A stretch of 64,000 nucleotides of DNA from Thermorudis peleae (GTDB lineage Bacteria > Chloroflexota > Chloroflexia > Thermomicrobiales > Thermomicrobiaceae): contig NZ_JQMP01000003.1 in NCBI RefSeq assembly GCF_000744775.1, positions 496,001 through 560,000 of the forward strand, read 5' to 3'. Positions 25,453-34,360 of this stretch are shown here, one piece after another; the first letter of the stretch is position 1, and each line of letters opens with the position of its first letter. The notes beneath the pieces were generated by a model that was given only the letters and a program-made list of their open reading frames with translations, made no database searches and was not told the DNA's origin. Both the position numbers and the translations under genes were made by a program.

Positions 25453-26004
25453 ATGATTGAGAACACGCCAACGTTCTTTGAACGAGACCAGCATCCGTAT
25501 GATCGCATGCGGGAGGAGTACACTCGCACTGAAATTGCCTTGGCCGAGCTGTTCACCACACCGCCAGATGATCCAACAGCCCTCTGCCAGGCAGTGTGCA
25601 CACTCTTGCGGCAGCGGGTGTCACACTATACCTGGGTTGGCATCTATCTGGTGAAGGGATCTGATCTGATTCTTGCTGCCTGGGACGGGCCGCAGGCGAC
25701 TGAGCATGTGCGCATTCCAATTGGCACGGGTATCTGTGGCGCAGCGGCAGCTGAGGGTGCGACGATTGTGGTGCCAGATGTTAACGCTGATCCGCGCTAC
25801 CTGCAGTGCTTCCTCGATACCCGATCGGAGATCGTCGTGCCGATCTGGTATGAGGGGCAGGTGATTGGCGAAATCGACATCGACAGTTCACTTGTTGATG
25901 CGTTCAATAGCGAAGATCAGGCGCTACTTGAGTGGGCGGCACGGCATCTCGGCCGGCTGCTCGGACCAGCGTGGGCTGCAGGAGCAATTCCTGCTTCCGC
26001 GTGA
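25453..26004 (+). CDS. GAF-domain protein, fRMsr-like with an altered cysteine set
   Basis: 183 aa. The GAF fold resembles free-methionine-(R)-sulfoxide reductase (VGIYLVKGSDLILAAWDG, IGTGICGAAAAEG, SEIVVPIWYEGQVIGEIDIDS). Two family cysteines are present (ICG and YLQCF), but the first redox Cys, normally in a CxRI motif, is His in EHVRIP. It may be a sensor GAF protein or a divergent reductase. ATG 25,453 follows AGGGGAC. Confidence 0.72.
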   Translation: MIENTPTFFERDQHPYDRMREEYTRTEIALAELFTTPPDDPTALCQAVCTLLRQRVSHYTWVGIYLVKGSDLILAAWDGPQATEHVRIPIGTGICGAAAAEGATIVVPDVNADPRYLQCFLDTRSEIVVPIWYEGQVIGEIDIDSSLVDAFNSEDQALLEWAARHLGRLLGPAWAAGAIPASA

Positions 26005-26327
26005 TCGACTCTGTACTGGGAGCTGCCGCTGTCTCGACACGAATGCAAGAGGGGCTCTCGGCGATTTCTGGTCCTCCGGTCAAACAGGCTTGACAACTCG
26101 TGAGTGCGTTCAGTCCTGACGCAGCAGGTTGCGCGACCGGCTGCCACACGAAACTGGGCAGGCGGTCGGCGCTGACTTGTGTTGTGCTGAGCGGGTAATG
26201 TTGCACGGCCTGCGGCGTTGGCGTGAGCGGGAGGACACATCCCGCTAGCGACCGTTCACCCGATGGGACAAGCAGTGCTCTTGCTGCACTCTCAAAGAAG
26301 GGGGTGCTTTGGTGCCAATGTAAGGCG
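26005..26327. other. Convergent intergenic stretch without a gene
   Basis: About 320 bases between the GAF gene and ctaG-like gene. A minus-strand open frame contains LAGC but lacks a start, ribosome site and hydrophobic signal, so I do not call it. Confidence 0.45.
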
Positions 26328-27200
26328 CTAGTTGGCGGGAGTGGGGTGCTCGGCAGCTTGGTGGCGATCCTCGGCGAGGAGCCAGCGAGCCAGGAGAAGG
26401 AGCAAGATGATGGTGTAGTACAGTCCGCCGCCGACCCACATGATGACGCCGGCTAGTTGCTGATCGTCGAGCGGTGTCAAGCCCCAGGGGGCACGGGCTG
26501 CAGCATAGAAGGGGTAGACCAGCCGCGGTGCAAGCGTGAGCAGTGCACCGATGGTCATGCCGACGACCATAATGACAAAGGTCATAACCAAGGCCCACAC
26601 CGGCGCGACTTTGTGGTGACGTGGCACTGGTTCAACGATGACCCACCAGAAGAGCAAGGCCGTGCCAAGGAAGCAAAGGTGCTCAATGACGTGGACAGTG
26701 GTATTGACAAGTGTGGCGTCATAGAAGCGAGGGATGTGCCAGAAGACGAGGGCCACAGCATTGAGTGCGGTGACTGAGAGCGGTGAAAAGAGCGCATTGA
26801 GCGTTTGGCGTACCCAGGGTCGAGTGACGGTGAGTTGAAGGATGCGCTTGACGCGGGCAGGTGGCAGCGCTCGCAAAAAGAGCTGCACTGGCCGGCCAAG
26901 GATGAGGAGTGGCGCGCTGACTTGGATAAGGACGAGGTGCTGAAGCATGTGCTCGGTGAGACTCTCGTCGTTCCATGTGTCGAGCGGGCCGAGCAGCGCG
27001 AGCGCGAGACTGGCAAGGCCGAGGAAGAACGCAATGACCTGGCGGGTGGGGGGAAATTGGCGTCCTTGCTCACGGACAGCCAGGTAGGCAAGGCCGTAGG
27101 AGATCCCGGTCGCGAGCAACAGCGCAATTGCTGGGGGTTCGAAGCACCAGCCCATCCATGAGCGACCAACTGCGCACGCGTGGAGTACCGGTAGCAGCAT
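26328..27200 (-). CDS. CtaG/Caa3-type cytochrome c oxidase assembly membrane protein
   Basis: 290 aa with about seven spans. Family features are DTWNDESLTEHMLQHLVLIQVSAPLL, ALVFWHIPRFYDATL and VIEHLCFLGTALLFWW, including the conserved histidines thought to bind copper. GGAGGG stands 7 bases before ATG 27,200, which decides for this start over the internal ATG 27,155. No oxidase genes are in the window. Confidence 0.85.
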   Translation of the reverse strand: MLLPVLHACAVGRSWMGWCFEPPAIALLLATGISYGLAYLAVREQGRQFPPTRQVIAFFLGLASLALALLGPLDTWNDESLTEHMLQHLVLIQVSAPLLILGRPVQLFLRALPPARVKRILQLTVTRPWVRQTLNALFSPLSVTALNAVALVFWHIPRFYDATLVNTTVHVIEHLCFLGTALLFWWVIVEPVPRHHKVAPVWALVMTFVIMVVGMTIGALLTLAPRLVYPFYAAARAPWGLTPLDDQQLAGVIMWVGGGLYYTIILLLLLARWLLAEDRHQAAEHPTPAN

Positions 27201-27439
27201 TCAGATACCCTCCGACAAGGACAACCTTGCCGCTTCTAAGGTTACCATGGGTGGTGCATGACCCCTTTCCTCTTTTGTGTCTGGCACTCGTCTCCCCGTA
27301 CGACATAGTCGAAGAATAATGCAGATTAGTGTCCGCGTCTTGCTGATCAGGCTCCTGTATTCAGGTGAAGCAGCGCTAGAGGAGTCTCGTATAACCCTAT
27401 TCCTTACGCGATGCGAGTCGACAGAAGGGTTGCAATGGA

Positions 27440-27748
27440 TCAATACACCACGTAGCCTTCGGCGTCGCGTTCTGCTAAGCGCCGGGCGACGCGTTCAAGG
27501 TCTGGCAACCGTGGCAGAATGTCGCCGAACAGCCGCTGGTTGAAGCTGTTGTGGGCTTCCCGTGTTGTCCACCGCTCGACCCACACATACCGGCACTCCT
27601 CGTCGAGTCGTACGAGTTCTGAAGAAAGACATCCTTCGGCTTCACGTGCTTGCTGCACGATAACACGGAAGGCTTGCTCAAAGACATGCTGCATACCTTC
27701 GTCGACTTCGAAGAAGGTTAGGTCAACAAACATCGCTCTCGTCTCCAT
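27440..27748 (-). CDS. Antibiotic biosynthesis monooxygenase (ABM) domain protein
   Basis: 102-aa ferredoxin-like fold protein. Recognisable elements are MFVDLTFFEVDEG, FRVIVQQAREAEGCLSSELVR, YVWVERWTTREAHNSFNQ. Small ABM proteins are oxygenases or heme/quinone-interacting proteins, and the specific role cannot be read. ATG 27,748 has AGGA at suitable spacing. Confidence 0.72.
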   Translation of the reverse strand: METRAMFVDLTFFEVDEGMQHVFEQAFRVIVQQAREAEGCLSSELVRLDEECRYVWVERWTTREAHNSFNQRLFGDILPRLPDLERVARRLAERDAEGYVVY

Positions 27749-27850
27749 GGTTATCCTGCTGCACACTTGCCCCTGATCCTGCCGATCGTTCCGTCCTCCG
27801 TCAAGATTATCTTGCGTTCTGCCATCCTCTTTGGCATACTCAGCCCACGA

Positions 27851-27950
27851 CGTGGGGAGTAGCCTACCGGGCGTTGGCCCGGTCTGCTCGGTCGTCAGCA
27901 CAGGGAAGCATTCCCTCGGCCGAGGCAGGATCCGCTCAGGCGAGACCACG
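27851..27950 (+). promoter_or_regulatory. Manganese riboswitch (yybP-ykoY family) upstream of a TerC-family gene
   Basis: Conserved blocks of the aptamer are visible: GGGGAGTAGC (27,854-27,863), GTCGTCAGCACAGG (27,891-27,904) and GCGAGACC (27,940-27,947). P1 pairs CGTGG (27,851-27,855) with CCACG (27,946-27,950). Hairpin ACCGGGC/GCCCGGT occupies 27,866-27,883, and CTCGGTC (27,887-27,893) pairs with GGCCGAG (27,918-27,924), capped by GGGAA/TTCCC. The family binds Mn2+ and often precedes Mn exporters, including TerC/Alx-type proteins. Confidence 0.88.
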
Positions 27951-27999
27951 GCAGTAGGCGTTGTGCCTGCGCTGTGGACGTCTGAGCGGTTTTCTCTTT
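27932..27999 (+). terminator. Riboswitch-controlled intrinsic terminator
   Basis: CCGCTCAG (27,932-27,939) pairs perfectly with CTGAGCGG (27,982-27,989), and CCAC (27,946-27,949) with GTGG (27,974-27,977), followed by TTTTCTCTTT. The CCAC strand is also the 3' strand of aptamer P1, so ligand-stabilised P1 should block the terminator. This is an ON switch. Confidence 0.8.
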
Positions 28000-28041
28000 G
28001 ACCACCCGGCGCAGGCGTATCAGGAGTGAAAGGGGTAGGCG

Positions 28042-29007
28042 ATGGCTGTGCCGTGGTGGGGTTGGGTTGGATTCCTCGTTGTGGTGATCGGGCTGATCGG
28101 TCTTGACCTGGGGCTGGTCAGTCGCCGCTCGCATGTCATCGGCTTCCGAGAAGCGGCCATTTGGGTGACCATTTGGGTGGGGCTCGCGCTTGCCTTCGGT
28201 GTCGGTATCTGGCTCATCGGTGGGGCGGAGCCAGGCTTACAGTACTTCACCGGCTATCTGATCGAGCTGTCGCTCTCCGTCGACAACATGTTCGTCTTTG
28301 TGTTAATTTTCAGCGCCTTCGCTGTGCCCGCTGAATATCAGCACCGTGTGCTGTTCTACGGTATTCTCTCCGCTCTTGTCATGCGTGGTCTGATGATCCT
28401 GGGCGGATCCTGGCTGATCACCACCTTCCACTGGGTGCTCTATCTTTTTGGTGCGTTCTTGGTTATCACAGGCATTCGCATGGCGCTGCAGCGCGAAGAG
28501 CGCGAGGTTGATATTGAAAATAATATTGCTATACGCCTTGTCTCGCGCATTGCGCCAGTAACTGGCGAGTATCACGGTCAACATTTCTTGACTCGCGTCA
28601 ACGGCCAGCGGATGGCGACTCCGTTGCTTGTGGTCTTGGTGCTGATCGAACTGACTGACCTCCTCTTTGCCCTTGACTCAATTCCGGCCATTTTTGCCAT
28701 CACGCAAGATGCGTTCTTGGTGTTTACCTCGAACGTGATGGCGATTCTCGGTTTGCGCTCGCTTTACTTCCTGCTTGCCGGACTCGTCGAGCGGCTGGTC
28801 TACCTGCGCCTTGGGTTGGGCATCATCCTAGCGTTCGTTGGCATTAAGATGCTCGCGTCAGCGTTTATCCACATTCCAACGCTGCTCTCGCTTGGTGTGG
28901 TCATCTTGGTCCTCGCCATTACGACCATCGCCTCGCTCGTTTGGGGTAAGCCGGCTGCCCAACGGGCTGCATCTGCTAGCGCACCAGGTGATACGGCACA
29001 CCAGTAA
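28042..29007 (+). CDS. TerC/Alx-family membrane protein, probable Mn2+ exporter
   Basis: 321 aa with nine or so spans. Both acidic TerC motifs are present, ELSLSVDNMFVFVLIF and ELTDLLFALDSIPAIFAI. Members of this family (Alx, MeeY/MeeF) export or handle manganese, and a manganese riboswitch directly upstream supports this here. AGGGG precedes ATG 28,042. The gene overlaps the convergent permease gene by 32 bases. Confidence 0.9.
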   Translation: MAVPWWGWVGFLVVVIGLIGLDLGLVSRRSHVIGFREAAIWVTIWVGLALAFGVGIWLIGGAEPGLQYFTGYLIELSLSVDNMFVFVLIFSAFAVPAEYQHRVLFYGILSALVMRGLMILGGSWLITTFHWVLYLFGAFLVITGIRMALQREEREVDIENNIAIRLVSRIAPVTGEYHGQHFLTRVNGQRMATPLLVVLVLIELTDLLFALDSIPAIFAITQDAFLVFTSNVMAILGLRSLYFLLAGLVERLVYLRLGLGIILAFVGIKMLASAFIHIPTLLSLGVVILVLAITTIASLVWGKPAAQRAASASAPGDTAHQ

Positions 29008-31015
29008 TGGCGATGTCCGGAATGTGCGAGAGCACACGACGCAGGCGCCATGCTGTCTGGGTGTGGAGAATGCGCTCCCACCAATGGGCTGGGACGAATT
29101 CCGGAATGACGACGGTGAGGAAGGGGCAGCCCTTCTCGCGGTGAATCTTCTCGATGACGGCAACGAGCGGACCAATGAGCTCGCGGTAAGGCGACTCAAC
29201 GATGACAAGCGGAATGTCTAGTCCCGCTTCTTCCCAACGCTTCCGCAGGATCTCGCCACTCTCAGGCTCAACCGCTACATGGACTGCCGTGACATCTCGG
29301 GCAATCATCCGCGCGTACTCGAGGGCCCAGTACGATGCGCGGTTGAGGGAAGCAATCGGCACAACGGCAGTAGTGGACCGGCGGATTGGCCGCTTGGTCC
29401 GCTGCCGAAGCTCGATCGGCGACAGGCGCAACTGCTCAGCGACCGAACGATAATGGTGATTAATAGCAGCCATCATTGCAACGAGGAGCGGGACGATGAT
29501 GATGACCATCCACGCGCCGTAGACGAACTTGGTGATGATGATGACGATGGTCGCTATCCCAGTGGCAACTGCTCCGATTCCGTTAATCACCATGCTGTGG
29601 ATGTGACGATGGCGGTCAGGCATGCGCCACCAGTGGACGACCATACCTGTCTGTGAGAAGGTGAAAGCTGAGAACGCTCCGACGGCGTAGAGCGGGATCA
29701 AGGCGGTGACGCTCGCTTGCTTGATAATGACGAGCAGACTCGTTAACACACCGAGCACGAGGATGCCAGTGTTAAAGGCCAGCCGGTCTCCCTGGAACCG
29801 GAAGTGATGTGGCAGGAAGCGGTCGCGGGCAAGCAAGTAGGACAAGCGCGGGAAGTCGGCGAAGGCTGTCTCGGCGGCAAGGAAGAGAATTCCAGCAGTT
29901 GCTGCCTGGATAAAGTAGTAGAACGGTGATTCGCCAACGACTGTGCGGGCCAGTTGCGAGACAATGGTTTCTTCGTCTGATGGCACGAGGTGGAAGTGAT
30001 AGGTCAGGATGTGGATGCCAAAGAAGATTGTTGCCAGAATCCCCGCCATCCAGACGAGGGTGATCCGCGCATTGCGTGTTTGCGGCTCCTTGAAGATCGG
30101 GATACCGTTGGCGATCGCCTCGACGCCGGTCAGTGCTGAGCTTCCGGAGGCGAAGGCCCGCAAGATAAGGAACAGGGTGAGAGGTTGCACTGCCTCCGGC
30201 ATCGGATAACGGACTGGATGCGGGTGCAAGGGGAGGATGCCGAGCCAAGCGGCAAACCCAAGCCCTAATAACACGTACATGCTCACAATAAACGCATACG
30301 TCGGGAGTACGAAGACGGTGCCACTTTCGCGCACGCCGCGCAGATTAACGAGCGTGATAAACGCGATTGCCGCAACAGCGATCTCAACCCGATAGGGGTA
30401 GAGGGAGGGGAAAGCTGATGTGACAGCGGCAACGCCAGAGGAAATGCTCACTGCCACGGTCATGGTGTAGTCAATTAACAGGGCTGAGGCGGCAACCAAT
30501 CCAGGGTATTTGCCAAGGTTTTCGAGCGTAACATGGTATGTTCCACCGCCTTCCGGGTAAGCCATGATCGTCTGGCTGTAGGAAAAGGCGACGATTGCGA
30601 TCAGCAAGACGATTGCGATACCAACGGAGAGCATGGCGCTGTAGCCGACGAGGCCGGCCAGCACGAGGATGCGTAGTGCTTCCTCAGTTGCATAGGCTGT
30701 CGAGGAAATCGCGTCGGAGGAGAGAATTGCCAGCGCGCGGACTTTGTTGAGCCGCTCGTGCTTGGCCTCGGCCCAGCTCAGTTGCCGGCCGATCAGCACC
30801 CGCTCGAGCCGGTATAACAGCCGGCCGAAGCCTTCCTTTGGCGCTGTGACGTCTGCGACGTAGTAGCGGGCGCCGACCGGCTTCAGCGGCAGGTCATTGG
30901 CCGGGACGTAGCGAACATAACGATCGCCGGGGTGTGAACCAGTGACTGTAACACCAGAAGAAGATGATCCTGAGGAAGGACTTGGCAGCTCACTCTCGTC
31001 CTGTGCAAACGGCAT
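28976..31015 (-). CDS. APC-superfamily permease, KimA-like K+ importer with C-terminal USP-like domain
   Basis: 679 aa. After a 70-residue polar N-terminus, KVRALAILSSDAISSTAYATEEALR is characteristic of the KimA/YdaO branch of the APC superfamily (high-affinity potassium uptake). About twelve spans follow. Residues from about 530 form a soluble domain (TTAVVPIASLNRASYWALEYARMI) resembling universal-stress/nucleotide-binding folds. I saw no c-di-AMP riboswitch upstream. ATG 31,015 with GGTGGAG upstream is chosen over the frame opening at 31,072. Confidence 0.78.
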   Translation of the reverse strand: MPFAQDESELPSPSSGSSSSGVTVTGSHPGDRYVRYVPANDLPLKPVGARYYVADVTAPKEGFGRLLYRLERVLIGRQLSWAEAKHERLNKVRALAILSSDAISSTAYATEEALRILVLAGLVGYSAMLSVGIAIVLLIAIVAFSYSQTIMAYPEGGGTYHVTLENLGKYPGLVAASALLIDYTMTVAVSISSGVAAVTSAFPSLYPYRVEIAVAAIAFITLVNLRGVRESGTVFVLPTYAFIVSMYVLLGLGFAAWLGILPLHPHPVRYPMPEAVQPLTLFLILRAFASGSSALTGVEAIANGIPIFKEPQTRNARITLVWMAGILATIFFGIHILTYHFHLVPSDEETIVSQLARTVVGESPFYYFIQAATAGILFLAAETAFADFPRLSYLLARDRFLPHHFRFQGDRLAFNTGILVLGVLTSLLVIIKQASVTALIPLYAVGAFSAFTFSQTGMVVHWWRMPDRHRHIHSMVINGIGAVATGIATIVIIITKFVYGAWMVIIIVPLLVAMMAAINHHYRSVAEQLRLSPIELRQRTKRPIRRSTTAVVPIASLNRASYWALEYARMIARDVTAVHVAVEPESGEILRKRWEEAGLDIPLVIVESPYRELIGPLVAVIEKIHREKGCPFLTVVIPEFVPAHWWERILHTQTAWRLRRVLSHIPDIAITGVPYHLVR

Positions 31016-31195
31016 CGCCGCAGCTCCACCGATACGGGGCGTACAACAGCTACGCCCTCTACAGGCTCCCAATGATACAACGTCCAGTCAAGTCCTGTAT
31101 GTCTTCTCCTAGCATGCTATTCCTTCTCCCACCGGTCTCTCGGGGGATCAGTCTGCTCGCTCCTTCTCTTGTTCCGCTCCGAAGGGCTATGGGAG

Positions 31196-32410
31196 CTATT
31201 GTCTGGGAGTGCGGAGAGGCTCGCCAGCGGTAAAGGGGTTGGTCCAGGCAATGTCAGTACGGGAAAAGCGGTTCGGATCAAAGGGGGCAAGGTCGAAGGC
31301 TGCCTGGCCAAGGCAGATGAGCTGGGCGAGGGCCTTGCCAACAGCTGCACCCCATGAGAAGCCGCCGCCGTTGAACCCCGCGGCAACGTAGAGTCCGGCG
31401 ATGCCGCCATAGGCGCCAATGAGCGGAAGTCCATCGGCCGTGAAGCCCATGAGTCCAGCCCACGCCCGGCGAACACGCACGCGAGCCAGATCCGGGAAGA
31501 GGCGCACGAGCAGGGCGGCGATGGCCTGCAGCACTGGCGGCGTGGTTCGTTCCTCCCAGATGCCGAGGCCGGTGCGCACGTCCAGCCGGCGAAAGCCGCC
31601 GCAGAGCACACGGCCGTCAGGCGTCTGCCGGCCATACTCTTTATCATCGTTGGCGGCAAAGGGCATTGGAACGATTGGCGGAGCTGGCTCGGTAACAAGA
31701 ATTTGCCCACGGGCTGGCACGAGGGCGCCGGGTGGGAGATCAGGCAAGAGGAGCCCGGCCCACGCGTTGGTGGCGATCACCACGGTGCCAGTTTCGATGA
31801 CGCCCTCAGGTGTTACCACGCCAGTGACTGCGCCGTTGGTAATCAGCAGGCGGGTGACAGCGAGTGGCGCGACGATCCGCGCGCCAAAGGCCTGGGCTCC
31901 GCGCGCAAGTGCCCAGACAAGCGCGAATGGCCAGAGGTGTCCGCGCTTAGTCAGGAGGCGGGCACCGACGACATGCTCACTGATGCTCGGCACAAGGTCG
32001 CGTAGAGCGGTACGGTCGAGCAGTTGGCTGTGGATTCCAAGGTCGTCTAGGCTTGGCTGCTCGGCAGCTGCGCGGGCGGCTTGCGTGTCATCGAGGAAGA
32101 GGTCAAGGCTGCCGGTGACGCGGAGCTTGAAGTCGTCGTCGAGTTCGCCAGGGAGTTCGTCTTGCAGCATCCGGAAGTTCTCGCGGGTGAGCGCAATGAC
32201 CGCCCGGCCGGCGTGGCGCTGGAGGGTACCGGCAACGCCAGTCATCCCGCCGTTGCGGCCTGAGGCGCCAGCAGCGATGCCCCGGAGGTCGAGGACCAAA
32301 GGGGGACGTCCACGCTTAGCAAGTTGGTAGGCGACTGAGCAGCCGGTGAGTCCTGCGCCAACGACAACGATGTCTGCACGCCGCAGTGTGGGATGGGTCA
32401 GCATGGCCAT
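31196..32410 (-). CDS. FAD-dependent amine/amino-acid oxidase (DAO family)
   Basis: 404 aa. The N-terminal dinucleotide fold is clear (ADIVVVGAGLTGCSVAYQLAKRG). GIAAGASGRNGG is the flavin-contacting segment of DAO-family oxidases, and the C-terminus has GLMGFTADGLPLIGAYGGIAGLYVAAGFNGGG. Glycine/D-amino acid, sarcosine or gamma-glutamylputrescine oxidation are all possible. The start is at ATG 32,410 (AAAGGA upstream); the open frame continues far upstream but overlaps the methyltransferase gene and is compositionally odd. Confidence 0.82.
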   Translation of the reverse strand: MAMLTHPTLRRADIVVVGAGLTGCSVAYQLAKRGRPPLVLDLRGIAAGASGRNGGMTGVAGTLQRHAGRAVIALTRENFRMLQDELPGELDDDFKLRVTGSLDLFLDDTQAARAAAEQPSLDDLGIHSQLLDRTALRDLVPSISEHVVGARLLTKRGHLWPFALVWALARGAQAFGARIVAPLAVTRLLITNGAVTGVVTPEGVIETGTVVIATNAWAGLLLPDLPPGALVPARGQILVTEPAPPIVPMPFAANDDKEYGRQTPDGRVLCGGFRRLDVRTGLGIWEERTTPPVLQAIAALLVRLFPDLARVRVRRAWAGLMGFTADGLPLIGAYGGIAGLYVAAGFNGGGFSWGAAVGKALAQLICLGQAAFDLAPFDPNRFSRTDIAWTNPFTAGEPLRTPRQ

Positions 32411-32477
32411 GGCCCGTCCTTTCCGCAACCGCTCTTTGCCCGCACCACGCTCGGCACGGCCGTCTGAGTATGACAGA

Positions 32478-33284
32478 TTACGCCGAATGCGGCGAGCGGA
32501 TGGCGACAGCGAGGACGACGCGCAGGCGGTCTTCGGCAAGACTCCGGCGGACGTTGGCGAGCATGCGTGGGGTGTCTGGCCCGAGGATGAGATGGATGCC
32601 GAGCGGGCTCGGGGCGATTGGGCGTGTGGCCTGACGCTCGGCCCAGGCGCGGGTCTCAGCGGTGACGTCCTGCCATGTGCGGATAACGAAGCCAGCGGCT
32701 TCAAGTCCAGCCCGCAAGGCGTGGGCGGAGACGAGGGCACTTTCGTCGGGGGTCTGGGCCCAGGGAGCGGGGAAGTGGGGTGGGCCAGCCGGACCAGCGA
32801 CTGGCTCGTGGAGAGCGAGCACACCGCCGGGTCGTAGCACGCGGGCGAGTTCGGCGAACAGGCGGGGTTTGTCAGGCACGATCAGCGCGACGTGCTGGAG
32901 CCAGACAGCGTCGACACTGGCCGGGGCGAGTGGCAGCGCCTGTGCGTCGCCAGCGACGAAATGGACTTGGCTGGATAGGCCAACTTGCCTGGTGAGCCAA
33001 GTGCCGAGGTGGCAGAAGGCAACCGACCGCTCGACAACAAGGACGGAGCAACCACGAGCGGCGAGCAGCCGTGCCGCACCGCCAATCCCTCCCCCGACGT
33101 CGAGGACGCGTGTGCCGGGCGACAGAGCTGCCTGCTCAGCCAGGGCGAGGGTGAGGCGGCGGCCGCCAGTGTGGACCTGATCGAGGGCGGCCAGATCATC
33201 GATCTGCAGAGGCGAGGTTTTGCCCGTGGCAGCGAGGGCAGCGGCGACGGCATCGCGGAGAGCACTCGGAGACGACATGGTCAC
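32478..33284 (-). CDS. SAM-dependent methyltransferase (class I)
   Basis: 268 aa. Motif I is VLDVGGGIGGAARLLAARG (about 60-78), the acidic end of strand 2 is LVVERS, and VHFVAGDAQALPL and RVLRPGGVLALHEP are motifs II/III. This is UbiE/small-molecule type with unknown substrate. The GTG at 33,284 directly follows the DnaJ-gene stop; ATG 33,278, two codons later, is equally possible. Confidence 0.8.
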   Translation of the reverse strand: MTMSSPSALRDAVAAALAATGKTSPLQIDDLAALDQVHTGGRRLTLALAEQAALSPGTRVLDVGGGIGGAARLLAARGCSVLVVERSVAFCHLGTWLTRQVGLSSQVHFVAGDAQALPLAPASVDAVWLQHVALIVPDKPRLFAELARVLRPGGVLALHEPVAGPAGPPHFPAPWAQTPDESALVSAHALRAGLEAAGFVIRTWQDVTAETRAWAERQATRPIAPSPLGIHLILGPDTPRMLANVRRSLAEDRLRVVLAVAIRSPHSA

Positions 33285-33755
33285 TCACAGTCCAGAGAGG
33301 GCATAGGTTGCAGCTTCAAAGAGGGCGCTGGAGAGAACAAGTGCGAGGATGAGAACGGCCAGGAAGATGACGGCAACGACGAGCAGATGGGTGAAAGCGG
33401 CGCGGTCAGCTGAGCGGGAACGAGCGGCAGCGGCGCGGGTATACGCGGCGGTCCAGCCGGGGGTCGTGCCGGTGTAGCGCTGGAAGAGCAGGTCGGCGAC
33501 TGCCCGCTGACGTCGAGCCTGGTCGTAGGCCTGGCGGGTGGCTTCGTGCGAGAGGACAGCGTAGGCGGCGTTGATGAGTTTCGCACGCTCTTCGGCGATG
33601 CGGCGCTGATCAGGGTCACGGACACGGTCAGGGTGGCACTGCCGCATGAGGGCGCGATAGGCACGGGTGATCTCGTCCCGAGTGGCGGTGAAAGGGACAT
33701 CGAGGACGGCGTAGTAGTCAAGTGTTGGATCGAACTCAGGCCGATTGGATGGCAT
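33285..33755 (-). CDS. J-domain protein with C-terminal membrane anchor
   Basis: 156 aa. The J-domain spans about residues 10-78 with the HPD motif intact in ALMRQCHPDRVRDP, so it should stimulate an Hsp70. There is no G/F or zinc region. A single hydrophobic segment (LLVVAVIFLAVLILALVLS) near the C-terminus anchors it. GGAGCA precedes ATG 33,755. It is cotranscribed with the methyltransferase. Confidence 0.83.
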   Translation of the reverse strand: MPSNRPEFDPTLDYYAVLDVPFTATRDEITRAYRALMRQCHPDRVRDPDQRRIAEERAKLINAAYAVLSHEATRQAYDQARRQRAVADLLFQRYTGTTPGWTAAYTRAAAARSRSADRAAFTHLLVVAVIFLAVLILALVLSSALFEAATYALSGL

Positions 33756-34360
33756 GAATCGTGCTCCTGCGCCATGGCCGCGCTTGAGTAGGCCACAGCA
33801 GCACACGCTGTTGCGCTTGCTCTAACGATAGCAAAGGCAGCGGTTGCTCCCAACTCCTCTCCTGCTGGGGGAGAAGTGTTGTGGGGCAGGAAGGCTACTT
33901 GTCAGTAGCAGACCCTGGGGCAGGGAGCGATTCAATTTTTAGTCGCATGGTGACAACTCCGCGTTCACTGCCGTGCTCCCCGGTGTCTTCATCCGGCGGG
34001 CGAGGAGCAGGCAGACAGTGAGGTTGCGTTTGCCCCCCCCATCCAGAAGTGCTCCTTCGCGGGAGCGTAGCCACGGGCCGGCGGTTACAAGCTGGTTACC
34101 AACGGCACGGAAACTTCGGAAGTGTGCTGGGGACGATACCCAGCACGCTCTACCAGTGCGGTGGGATGTCCGCTGGCTGGACTCGCGACCCGGGCGCGTA
34201 CAGCCAACCATGGCAAAGCGGGTGCCATGAGGCGTTGGACTTGGCTCCTGATCACAGTGGGGAAAGGCAAAACGGTTTGCATGGCGTTCCCCTCCCGCAC
34301 GGAGGAGCAAGCAACGGTAGAGCGCAACTATGAACAGTGTCTTGGTTGGTGGAGGACAGA
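33756..34360. other. Gene-free stretch with hairpins
   Basis: About 600 bases between the divergent J-domain gene and the GT39 gene. Hairpins include GCTACT/AGTAGC (33,894-33,909) and GTGCTGGG/CCCAGCAC (34,124-34,146), the latter next to ACTT-CGG-AAGT. No T-tract follows them and no open frame looks genuine. It could be a long structured leader of the GT39 operon. Confidence 0.4.

Noticed and set aside
25904-26240. Minus-strand open frame with a LAGC lipobox-like sequence
   Set aside because: No start codon with ribosome site, no hydrophobic signal, composition unlike neighbours; it overlaps the GAF gene.
31016-31195. c-di-AMP (ydaO-type) riboswitch before the KimA-like gene
   Set aside because: None of the conserved ydaO blocks could be recognised, and no terminator-like expression platform is present.
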